Virus record (IMG/VR): IMGVR_UViG_3300031857_020694
Coordinates: 1 to 64,000 of that record
Source of the DNA: a virus
Reading direction: 5' to 3' (one strand)
Length of the DNA: 64,000 bases
The notes under the pieces were generated by a model, which saw only the letters and a program-made list of their open reading frames with translations, made no database searches and was not told the DNA's origin. How positions within the stretch are numbered: position 1 is the stretch's first letter; the number at the start of each line of letters is the position of its first letter. The position numbers were made by a program, and so were the translations under genes. Positions 32,053-42,100 of the stretch are shown here, piece after piece.

Positions 32053-34908
32053 TTATGGAGGGGTTGTAGTGGTTGTAGTAGGAGTCGCGCATGGTAGGCT
32101 TGAAGGCCCTTCACAAGGCGATCCAATTACTCCGTATGGACACAGGCATTGAATTAATGTGCCAGCTACGCAATTACTGCTATCCAAATAATATTGATTA
32201 AATTCATTACATAAATAATTACATGATCCTGTACATGGTCCGTAACACACATCACAATCTGTTGCTGCTCCTTGCCATATACCTCCATTAGCTATACAGT
32301 TAGCTTCAGTAGTTTGTGTACAGCTATCTACTGGATAACCACAACAAGCGCCTTCTGGACCAGCTGTAGTGGTTGTAGTAGGAGCGGCTGTTGTAGTAGT
32401 GGTAGGTGCCGCAGTTGTTGTCGTGGTTGTAGTAGTTGTAGTTGTAGTTGCTGGAGGTTCTCCCGCGCATTCTGGATCTATAGCCCCAGAACAAGTTTCG
32501 CCTTCTGTCCAAGTACCAGATACTAAATTACAATGCGCCTCAGAGACATATTGACAATTATCTGTTGTCCAAGGAAGATTATAACAACATCTTCCACAAG
32601 GTGGTGGGCAACTTTCAACACAAGTTTCTCCTGGGTGCCATGCTCCACTAACAGCATTACATTGTGCTAATGTATAACCTTCAATACATTCTCCACATTC
32701 ACCAGCTAAAACAATGTTAAAACAACAAGCGCCAGTAGGTGCTGAGGTTGTTGTTGTGCTTGTTGTAGTACTATTAGTAGTATCGCATCTAAAATATAAG
32801 CTTTGTGCTGGAAAACACGGTCCTCTAGCGTCTGGACAAGGACATCCTACATCACAAGTATCAGAACTTTTAACCCAAACTCCAGCCCAGCAAAAATAGT
32901 AACAACCTCCATTACAAGGAGCTGAAGTAGTGCTAGTAGTAGTTGAATTACAGCATTCCCAACAAGGATCTGGAGTCGTAGTCGGTTCAAGAGTGGTTGT
33001 AGTATTTAACGGTATACATGGACTAAAAGTTTTTACACAATCTTGTAACTCAGTTGGTTGTGGACAATAACACCTGTCACCATTAGGCGCTGGCGATGCA
33101 CAATTTTGCACTGACAAGCAAATACCATAGCCAGGAATTTTTAACCACATGCAACCACCACCACAGCCTGGAGGCGCTATAGTTGTTGTAGTAGTAGCCG
33201 GTAATCTGTCACAGTCTGAAGTGTATGTATCACAAAAATCATTAGGTACACGATCAGGAGGTGTACATGTACATAGTTCAGTAGTTAAACCACCTATAGG
33301 ACAATCATTATGTACAACGGCCCATGTTCTACCAGTATACCAACAATCTATATAAACCCATTCGCAATTTCCCTCGCATGGAGCTTCTGTTGTTGTTGTA
33401 GTAGTACTACCAGGATGAATAGTGGTAGTTGTTGTTGTATAACTTCCACAGTCACATGGTGGACATGTAGTAGTAGTACAATTAGGAGGCTCGCCTGGAT
33501 TATATTCTGTACAAGATGTTGTAGTTTTTTGTCCAGTAAAAGTGGGACAGAATATTGGTTGAACACATTCACAATCACCAGGTGCTGGTGTAGTTGTAGT
33601 AGTGCTAGTTGTACTAGTAGTTGTTGTTTGTGATGGATTACAATCTATAGTAGTAGTTGTAGTACTAGTGGTTGTTGGCCCATCTGTTGTTGTAGTAGTA
33701 GTGCTAGTAGTTGTAGTACTTGTAGTAGTTGTAGTGGTGCCTTCACCACATGTATCACTTAATAATGTCCATGTTTTTCCATCATTAGATATCCATTCAC
33801 AAGAGCCTGTGCATTTAGTTGGATATACTGGTGATAGTGTTGTTGTTGTGGTAGTTGACTCTATAGTTTCATAGCCATTTAATACCCAATACTCACAAGC
33901 ATCAGTATCCCAATAGCAGATGACATGATCGCCGCCTTCATAAGCCTCATTTGTTTTGTTATTTACAACTATATTATTAGTACTATCTAAATAAATAGTG
34001 TTTCCATCACTGTCCCATAATGCAGAGCCTTTATCTTGATAAGCATTAGCTGAGCCGCCTACAGCCAAATCTTCTTTAAGAGTCGCGCTAATCATTTTAT
34101 AAGCAGGTCTAGCAGTCCAAACTCTTCTGCTTCTATCCCACACTAAATCTACCGGGCCTACTGGCCAAGTTTTTGATTTTTTAAGCCAATTATCTAAGAA
34201 CTGATCTTTTAAATTTTGTGTAGTAAATATACCGCTTTCGGCATCTTCTTCTGTATCAGAAGCATTTGGCACTGGTTTTCCATCTGTATCATAACCCCAT
34301 CCTTGAATAACCATTGGGCCTTTAAAAGCGAAAAATCTATAATCTTCAGAATACGGATCTCCACTATTTAATTCTGTTACTATAGATGAAATATGGCTGT
34401 TAATTCCTGTATCAGCGTCCCCATCTCTAGCTATAATATCAAAATCATGGCCGCTTTGATATCCATAAGTAAAATCTGCTGGATTGGTTAGCGGGTTTAA
34501 ATAATCAGCAGTGATTAGTATATCATAACTAGATAAACTTCCACTATCATAAGTAATAGGCGGTTGAGCGCCTCTAGGAGCGTGTTGCGAGCAATTTTCG
34601 CATTCAATTGGTTGAGCAAATCTAGGAAGCCCGCCACTACCGTGTAAAGATACTGGCCTAAAAATGCCATCTAATGACATTGCGGCTTTTTCATCCCAGT
34701 CTGAAGCCATTTCCTCTCTTAAAGTCGAGGCGTTTGCTATAACTACAGTAGCCGCGTCTTCTGTTTGGCCAGTATCTCTAGGGTTCCATATGCCTATAAT
34801 AACTTCACTATAGGCTAATGGCGAGCGTTGTGTGCTTTTATTTTCTCGATTTCTTCTATCGTGCGGTTTATTGCCGCCTTTTGTGAAATCATTAAACCCT
34901 TTACTCAC
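32053..34908 (-). CDS. Thr-rich, Cys-rich mucin-like virion protein
   Basis: 951 residues in a mosaic. About residues 1-350 form a folded N-terminal domain (IIGIWNPRD, LITADYLN, VIQGWGYD), probably the virion anchor. After this, poly-Thr/Ser tracts alternate with Cys-rich modules of two kinds: type A, C-x-G-x-C-x-W with a later C-x-CP; and type B, GACC with CN-x-x-x-G-x-W-x-x-G-x-x-C. Roughly eight modules are visible, and the protein ends in another Thr tract. Thr/Ser tracts between disulfide-rich modules resemble mucins. It lies at the end of the tail-tip genes and is likely a fibre or adhesin. Confidence 0.75.
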   Translation of the reverse strand: MSKGFNDFTKGGNKPHDRRNRENKSTQRSPLAYSEVIIGIWNPRDTGQTEDAATVVIANASTLREEMASDWDEKAAMSLDGIFRPVSLHGSGGLPRFAQPIECENCSQHAPRGAQPPITYDSGSLSSYDILITADYLNPLTNPADFTYGYQSGHDFDIIARDGDADTGINSHISSIVTELNSGDPYSEDYRFFAFKGPMVIQGWGYDTDGKPVPNASDTEEDAESGIFTTQNLKDQFLDNWLKKSKTWPVGPVDLVWDRSRRVWTARPAYKMISATLKEDLAVGGSANAYQDKGSALWDSDGNTIYLDSTNNIVVNNKTNEAYEGGDHVICYWDTDACEYWVLNGYETIESTTTTTTLSPVYPTKCTGSCEWISNDGKTWTLLSDTCGEGTTTTTTSTTTTSTTTTTTDGPTTTSTTTTTIDCNPSQTTTTSTTSTTTTTPAPGDCECVQPIFCPTFTGQKTTTSCTEYNPGEPPNCTTTTCPPCDCGSYTTTTTTIHPGSTTTTTTEAPCEGNCEWVYIDCWYTGRTWAVVHNDCPIGGLTTELCTCTPPDRVPNDFCDTYTSDCDRLPATTTTTIAPPGCGGGCMWLKIPGYGICLSVQNCASPAPNGDRCYCPQPTELQDCVKTFSPCIPLNTTTTLEPTTTPDPCWECCNSTTTSTTSAPCNGGCYYFCWAGVWVKSSDTCDVGCPCPDARGPCFPAQSLYFRCDTTNSTTTSTTTTSAPTGACCFNIVLAGECGECIEGYTLAQCNAVSGAWHPGETCVESCPPPCGRCCYNLPWTTDNCQYVSEAHCNLVSGTWTEGETCSGAIDPECAGEPPATTTTTTTTTTTTAAPTTTTTAAPTTTTTAGPEGACCGYPVDSCTQTTEANCIANGGIWQGAATDCDVCYGPCTGSCNYLCNEFNQYYLDSSNCVAGTLIQCLCPYGVIGSPCEGPSSLPCATPTTTTTTPP

Positions 34909-37679
34909 TATTTCTGCCCTGTACCAAATTTATTGAATAATTCTTGTCTTATATTTCCTATCTCTTTAACTCTATCTATTTTAGCTTTAGCGAAACGTCT
35001 AAAGCCTTTAGTATAAAGTTGGAAAACATAAGTGGTGGTAATGCCATCAGCACCGTAATTAATATTCATACTAGATATAATAGGTCCTAAAGTACCGGTC
35101 CATCCTACGGCCATTAAATCTACTGTACCCCAAGTTATTCCTGGAAAACTTAAAGAACTATTAGAAGTCATTGTCCTAGTGGCTATAATTCTCTGGCCCG
35201 CAATATAGCCAGAACCATTAAAAGCCATCATTTCCTCGCCTAATCTTCCTTTTGGTATCCCCGGAACTGTTATTGTTCCACTTTGACTCTTATACATTGT
35301 AGATACACCAAAAGTGACTTGGTCCAAGGCAGCAGCATTCAAAGCTGTCATACTCCCAAAATTCCATGGAGTTAAGCTATAATCGCTATTTACAGCTGTT
35401 GGGCCAGAGCCGTTGCCAAAATACCAAGGTCCATAAACTTCTTCATTATTAGTTAAAGCAACTGTCGCTGCGCTAGGAGTTCTTGGTCTACGAGCGCTCC
35501 ATAAACTAACTGTAGAACCGCCAACACTTCTAACGCTTGGGTCTGCTTCTTGCTGAGCTTGTCTTAATATTGGGTTTGTGCCATCTATAACTTTACCATT
35601 TCTATTCCATAAATCGAATTGACCTTTTTCATTTATGGATTGCGGCAATTCTATAACTACTCTTGGGTCTGTTAAATTAGCAGCATCTCCAAACACGAAC
35701 TGAGATTGTGTAGAGCATTTAGCCCATAAAATACCGTAATTGCCAGAATTAAAGTCTACATAACCATATTGGTCTTCATCTAAATTTTTAAAATCTATAG
35801 TTTGACCACTATCATATCTGACAAATGGCCTAATTCTACCATCGCCCAATCTAAAGAAATCCATAGCTACAGAAGTAGTGTCTATACCTAATAAATTAAA
35901 AAACTCAGTTCCACTATCTTCATTCCAACCGCCATCAGATACACTTCTACTAAAAGTAATTTCTCCAGTATCAGGGTCTCTTTTAGCACATAGCCAAGGT
36001 ATTCTTACTTGGAACTTTTTACCATAATAATTTGATGCTAAATCTAAAACCCAGTTATACAATAAGTCTTCATCATTTTCTATAAGATTTTGTAAATCTT
36101 GGGCTGTTTTTACTTTCTTTAAATTTAAATAATGAAAGGGTTTTAGTATTTGATTTGCTACCGCTGGGCTATTATTCATTACGGTCATCCAATGAGCCAT
36201 ATCCCATAAACCTAATTGTGAGGTAGCATTACCTACAGAATGAACTGCTCTCAATAACTGCGCGGTTGGCCTATTATGAGTAAAAACATAACTTTTCCAA
36301 GACTCTTCTCCATCTAAAGCAGCTATTAGTTCATATTCTTCTAACTCTATATAATCTGGCACGTTCAATACTACTGTTTGATATTTTAAGGCTGCAGTAT
36401 TAGCATCAAAATATACAGTAACAGGATCTGAAGTCATAGTTTTGGCGTCTAAATTCAAATCAACACCATTTGGTGTACACCAATCTATTCCACGACTCAT
36501 TAACACATTACCATTATTATCTAGACCCCAATAAGGTTGTATAAAATCATCACTTAAATCATAATTGTATATATCTACTTCTTCAAACTCTTGAGTTGTA
36601 GGATTCCAATACTCTCCAGTTGTTTCAGAATAACCATTTGTCCCGCGCACATTTTCAACATAATACATTTGCTCTTTTCTAGGACCAAGTGTAAAATTAT
36701 TAAAAGTGCCAATTCTTAATTCTTCCCCTACATTGGCAGATATTCTTCCGCACCCGCTATTATAAGAATCTAAAAATTGCGCAAGGGTATAGCTAGTGAT
36801 TGGGCCAGTTCTATCTATAGTTCTTATTTTTATAAATTTATAGACAGTATTATCTTCACATACAGGAATTAGTTCTACCATAAACTCCATACCAGCATCT
36901 TCAATCACTTGAGAAATCATATCCCCAAGTATTGCTGATTGCCCCTCAAATCTATAATAATCTGGAGCTATAGGCACCTCTGATATATCTAATATATATC
37001 CTACATCATCTTCTCTTATTAAACCAAAACCACCACTTAGCCCAGGGATGAATTTAATTCTATTATTTTGTAAAAAATTAGATGTTGGAATTGATCCAGT
37101 ATTAGCAACTAACCCACTAAGTAACACTACAGCGGTTCTAATCTTTACCCAAGGCATGCCTTTACCATAATTAGACGCGCCACCAAAAGACGCGCACGCC
37201 TGATATTCCCATAGCCCATAAGCATTAATAACATTAGGAACTGTAAAAGTGCCACCTTTATAATCATCTAAAATAACAGAGATGGAATTTAGTATATCTG
37301 TTGGGGCAGAAATATCTACAGTATAAATATTTAAACCGCCTGTACTATCATCTTTACTTACTTTTTGCACTATTCCTGAAAATTCAAAATCTCCATGTTT
37401 AAAGCAAACAGGGACGCCAATAAGATTCTGAGACTCGCCAATAAAACCTGGGTCAGCACCTGTCCACTCTTGTGTTTGAAAACATTCATCTAAATATAAT
37501 TTAGGTAAATTTTCTGGACATACCGCTTTTGGATCTTCAACTAATACTACTGTTACGTTACCGCCTCCACCGAGCGCTTGCATGTCACCAGAAAAGCTTT
37601 TAACACTCAATCCTAAAAACAACCACTGGCGCGGGCATGAATCCGCACACGGCGTACAATTTACATAAGGTCCAGGCAT
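34908..37679 (-). CDS. Tail-tip (hub or distal tail) structural protein
   Basis: 923 residues, mostly beta-rich, without signal peptide. Position after the tape measure and another tail protein, and just before the mucin-like protein, indicates a tail-tip component. The N-terminus is Cys-rich (CTPCADSC). It has a Tyr/Asn-rich central region and a C-terminal basic segment (FRRFAKAKIDRVKEI). The single-base overlap with the next start (34908) indicates coupling. No enzymatic motif was recognised. Confidence 0.6.
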   Translation of the reverse strand: MPGPYVNCTPCADSCPRQWLFLGLSVKSFSGDMQALGGGGNVTVVLVEDPKAVCPENLPKLYLDECFQTQEWTGADPGFIGESQNLIGVPVCFKHGDFEFSGIVQKVSKDDSTGGLNIYTVDISAPTDILNSISVILDDYKGGTFTVPNVINAYGLWEYQACASFGGASNYGKGMPWVKIRTAVVLLSGLVANTGSIPTSNFLQNNRIKFIPGLSGGFGLIREDDVGYILDISEVPIAPDYYRFEGQSAILGDMISQVIEDAGMEFMVELIPVCEDNTVYKFIKIRTIDRTGPITSYTLAQFLDSYNSGCGRISANVGEELRIGTFNNFTLGPRKEQMYYVENVRGTNGYSETTGEYWNPTTQEFEEVDIYNYDLSDDFIQPYWGLDNNGNVLMSRGIDWCTPNGVDLNLDAKTMTSDPVTVYFDANTAALKYQTVVLNVPDYIELEEYELIAALDGEESWKSYVFTHNRPTAQLLRAVHSVGNATSQLGLWDMAHWMTVMNNSPAVANQILKPFHYLNLKKVKTAQDLQNLIENDEDLLYNWVLDLASNYYGKKFQVRIPWLCAKRDPDTGEITFSRSVSDGGWNEDSGTEFFNLLGIDTTSVAMDFFRLGDGRIRPFVRYDSGQTIDFKNLDEDQYGYVDFNSGNYGILWAKCSTQSQFVFGDAANLTDPRVVIELPQSINEKGQFDLWNRNGKVIDGTNPILRQAQQEADPSVRSVGGSTVSLWSARRPRTPSAATVALTNNEEVYGPWYFGNGSGPTAVNSDYSLTPWNFGSMTALNAAALDQVTFGVSTMYKSQSGTITVPGIPKGRLGEEMMAFNGSGYIAGQRIIATRTMTSNSSLSFPGITWGTVDLMAVGWTGTLGPIISSMNINYGADGITTTYVFQLYTKGFRRFAKAKIDRVKEIGNIRQELFNKFGTGQK

Positions 37680-37680
37680 C

Positions 37681-39174
37681 TTATCCTACTCCAGTACAAC
37701 AATCTGAGAATGAAAAGGAGATACTTCTAGAGTAAGCTCCAGTTTTTGGGTTCCAACTTTCCTGATCTACATCTGTATACACCGAATCATACTGTCCAGT
37801 TAAATAATCATACCAATCATTAATTAAGTCATCTAATGTTGGTTTTGCTGGGCTAGTAATAAAACCACTATCTCCAGGGCAAAGCTTACCACAATCTAAT
37901 ACTAAAGTTGCATTTATAGTTTTACTACCTTTAGTTTTGATTCCTAAACATTGTAAAATAGGGCAAGGCCTGCCTAAAATTTGCAGCTCTGCATAAACAT
38001 CTGTTGGATATTGATCTGTAACATCAATACTTTCATTTAATATCGTACAACCTGAAGGTGCTTCTAAACAGAAATTATCTGTTTCATAACTTGCTGCATA
38101 GGTTATTTGGCCAGCTACAGGAGAATGGGTGTGTGAAAATGTTGTGTAAACTGGTGTTAAACTTTCACCAGATATTGTTTGGCATCTTGTATGTAAAATA
38201 CCGCTAGTATAACCCCAATATTCTAGCGCGCTTTCATATTTATTTTTAGTAATAGTATAGCAATTGCCGCTGTAATAACCACTCTCATAACCAACGATTG
38301 TACCTTGAACACTAATATTTCTAAGGCGACTATCTCTTGATGCTTGAATATCTACAGTAAAATCTTCTCTTGCGCTGTAAATATCTCCAGTATTTTGTGC
38401 TAATACCCAAGTTTCTGTGACTGAATACTCTCCAGCTGTAACACCAATTGAATTCGTTCTTATATGATTAAATAAATCATAAGAACCTATACAACCACCG
38501 CCTACATTAGTATTATACCATATTCCAGTATCCCATCCTAAAGCGCTTTCTACTTTATCTTTAGCTATCTTCCATCCTTCTACAAAAGAGATATCTCCAG
38601 TTGTACAAGTGTCTTTAGCTTGCGCTCTTACATTGTGTGTTATATTAAAAGTGCGTTTAGGACTTAGCTCCCCGGCAATATTAAAAAAGTTTTGCTCTAC
38701 ATCTAAAATTATATCCCAGCTTTCATCATAGCTAGTTATAGACGAGTCTACACAACATGTAATATCTGGAGAAGATATGCTATTAGTCTCTAGTTCTATT
38801 GTATATGGTAATGAAAAGACCATATTGTCTGGACTTTGCTGAAAAGATATATTTAATACTCTACAGCAAGCTTTAAATATCTCATCACCATCGCACTCTA
38901 TTAATAGATCGCCGTCGCAGTTAAAAGTATCTAATAAAGTTTTTTTGGCTTCCATTATATTAGATATGCCGGCAGCAGTATCTACATTTAATGGAGGAAA
39001 AGCTGTTGGGTCTGGTCTTAAAATTAAACCTTGCAAACTAATAGTATATCCACACCCAATCTGCATTCCAGCTTGTGTTCTAGATATTTGTTTTGCTATA
39101 GATGTAATTAATGGACTCGGTGTTACCGGGGTTCCATTATAATATAGTATAACTGCTTGATTTTCTATTGGCAT
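37681..39174 (-). CDS. Tail structural protein downstream of the tape measure
   Basis: 497 residues, beta-rich, with many Cys (CCVD, CDGDE, SDCCTGVG at the end). Two related segments (KIAKDKVESALGWDTGIWY and KNKYESALEYWGYTSGI) suggest an internal duplication of about 110 residues. Its position immediately after the tape measure is that of a distal tail or tail-tip protein in long-tailed phages. Start ATG follows a ribosome binding site and it is separated from the next gene by one base. Confidence 0.6.
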   Translation of the reverse strand: MPIENQAVILYYNGTPVTPSPLITSIAKQISRTQAGMQIGCGYTISLQGLILRPDPTAFPPLNVDTAAGISNIMEAKKTLLDTFNCDGDLLIECDGDEIFKACCRVLNISFQQSPDNMVFSLPYTIELETNSISSPDITCCVDSSITSYDESWDIILDVEQNFFNIAGELSPKRTFNITHNVRAQAKDTCTTGDISFVEGWKIAKDKVESALGWDTGIWYNTNVGGGCIGSYDLFNHIRTNSIGVTAGEYSVTETWVLAQNTGDIYSAREDFTVDIQASRDSRLRNISVQGTIVGYESGYYSGNCYTITKNKYESALEYWGYTSGILHTRCQTISGESLTPVYTTFSHTHSPVAGQITYAASYETDNFCLEAPSGCTILNESIDVTDQYPTDVYAELQILGRPCPILQCLGIKTKGSKTINATLVLDCGKLCPGDSGFITSPAKPTLDDLINDWYDYLTGQYDSVYTDVDQESWNPKTGAYSRSISFSFSDCCTGVG

Positions 39175-39183
39175 CTTAAATCC

Positions 39184-42100
39184 TTAACTTAGTTTTGAAT
39201 AATTCATATTATTTGCGGTGGCAAAATCACTCAAAGCTTTATCTACTACGCTTTGGACGCTAGCTAAGACTGCATCATTTGCCCCGCCTCCTCCGCCTCC
39301 AGTAACAGCTCCAGTAACAGTAACATTTCCTTCTATATTAACTTTAGCAGAAGCTAGTAAACTGGCCGCTTTTTCAAAAGTTTGAGCGGCTGCTATAGCT
39401 GGTTCAAAATTAATACTACCAAAATCAATTTTACCTAATTGTTGTACGCTTTCGTTGAGACTATTAAACGCGTTTGATATATCAGTGATTACTTGTTTAT
39501 CTTGGTCATTAAAGTATTGAGCCGCTTCTTCATTAGTTTTTAAAGCTTTTTCTAATTGATCTTTTTCTGGAGCGGTCGCGGCAACCTCATCTGTTCTTAA
39601 AGCAAGTTCGCTAATTTTTTTACCTTCGAACTCATAACCACTAGTATCTACACCTAATCTTTCGGTAGCCTTACCAAACTTATCTAAAGCTCTTCTAGCT
39701 TTTCTAGCCTGTCTAGAATCTCCACTTTGCTCTGCATTAGCTAGTTGTTCTTCTAAACGTTTCTTGATTTCACCTCTGTCAATATCAGATAAATTACTAA
39801 TATTTCCACCGGCTTGGAATTGTTGTAATGAAGCATCTCCACGAGCATCAGCAGTCCCTAAAAGAACTTGCTTTTCTAATTCTTCAGCTTTTTTAGGATC
39901 TTTCTGTCTTTCATTCTCAATTGCTGCAGATAAACTACCTCTTTCTTCTTCTGTTAATTGACTGTAGTTTATTTGTCCAGTTTCTAAAGCTTTAAGTGCC
40001 TGCTGTCTTTTTTGTATTTGCTCTCTTTGTTGGTCTGAACCTAAAGCAAATTCCAGAGCTCCCTTTCTATCAACCGCTCTTGCTCTTAGTCTCTCTTCAA
40101 ATTTAGTTAAAGCTAAAGCCGCATCTGCTGTATTAGTACTTAATACATTCATTGCCGCATCAACTGCTTTTATCTCAGTTGTAAGATTTGCCATCTCTTG
40201 CTGAGCATTTTTATTATTTATATCTAATTCATTTCTACGCTCTTCAAGTTTACTCTTTCTGTCTGTAAGTTCTTGAACAGAATAGTCTTGTCCAGTAGAT
40301 TTATTAACACCTACTAAGTTTCTAACTTCTTGATTTTTTAAATCTACTTGTCGAGCTGCTAAATCAGTTGCTGTTGCTCCACTTAATGAGGCGTACTGAT
40401 CTCTAAATTGAGCTGATTGTCTAACTGGATTAAATCTATTCTTTCTAGCTGTTAAACGAGCATCTGAATACTGATTCATTAATTGGACGCGCTGTCCAGT
40501 TAATTGATCTGCTGCTTGTGCTGCTTGTAATACTGTACCTTGATCTTCTGAAACTGTATCGTCAATAACTTTTTGAAAATCGCCAACTCTAAGTTTATCA
40601 GCGACTACATCTTCATTAGTACTTGTATTTCCAAGAATAGTTTGACTAAAACCTTCTCTTAATTTTTGGGCTTTTGTTGAATCATTTTCTAAATTTCTAG
40701 ATATAAAATTTTCTAAAACTTTTTTAGATGCGGATGTTACATCACGACCGCTTGTTCCAATTTCTTTTTGGACTAAATCATTAAAATTCTGGCCAAAATC
40801 TTGTACTGTCCCAACTTCATCTGCCAATTTAGCCACTCTACTACCTTTACCAAAAACACTTTTAAGTTGTTCTTGGGCTTTATCTTTTGTAGCTTGGTCA
40901 TAACCACCTCTATTACCTAATACTTGAGCTATGTTTGTAGCTCTACCAGCAGATGTTAAATCCCCAGTTCTTCTTGCTTGCGCCTGCTCTTGAAAATTAG
41001 CTATATTAAAACTTGAGGCGTCAGTAATAGCTTGAATTTTTGGAGCTATACTTTTTCTATTGTAAAATTCTTGTTCAGTTAAATCTTGTACTTTATCAGA
41101 AGATTGTTTTAATTGATTATCTATATCAAGTTGTTTTAGTCCAAGATTATTTCTATTTTCTAATTCTTTCTTTGTGGAATCAAATGTATCTGCATATTTA
41201 TTATATCTTTGTCTCTTAATTTTTTTAGTTTTACCAGTGCTAGGGTCAAAAAAATCAAATTCATCTTCTCTAGATGTAAATTTTTTAATTAATTCATCTG
41301 TAGACAATTCTTGATTTTCTGCTTGCGATCTAAACGCGTCAAAAGCTGCTACGCCTTCAGTGCCTATATTGCCAAAAAATTCACTTTGTAATTGCAATTT
41401 ATCTACAGAGCCTACTCGCTCTTCTGCTTTTTTTAATCTTTCTTGATCTCTTACACTAAAACTGGCGCTGCCTTGCGTAAATCTTTTCTTTCTAAGAAGA
41501 GCTATTTCATTTCTATCGACATCAGCTTGTCGTGTTAGTTCTGGCAACTGCTCATCTAATTTACCAATATAGTCTCCAGTGATTTGTTTCGCAATACCAA
41601 TATCTTCATCTCTGCTTTCATAATATCTTTCTAAAGCTCTATCTGAATAACTTTTCCCCCGTCCAACACCAGTTAAATTTGAAAAAGCGGTAGTATATGT
41701 ACTTCCAGAAAGAGGATTAACAAAATCTTTTACTTGTTGTATAGCTATCCCAGTATCATCTAAAACATCATTTTTAGTAGTAAAGGATAAATCCGCTCCT
41801 AGTTGTCCAGTATTTAATAGCGCTTGTTGTAATTGATTTTTATCATAGGAGGCTCCTGGAATACCTATATCAAAACCAAATGTTTCTTTATAATTATTAG
41901 CACTCCCACTTCTAGAAAAATTATCAAATTGTTTCTGTAAGCCGCCATAATTACGATCTTTAACACTAGTCGTAATTTGATCAGCAAGCTGTGTTTTTTG
42001 TAAATCTTGTTGTCTTTTAATAGCTTGATTTCTTAATTCAAAAATACTTATCCCAGCACCAGCTATTCCACCAGCTATTGCGCCGGGTATACCGGCGAAT

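Noticed and set aside
32053-34908. Diversity-generating retroelement variable region in the adhesin
   Set aside because: No reverse transcriptase gene or template repeat was seen in the window. Variation is better explained by triplet slippage and module duplication.
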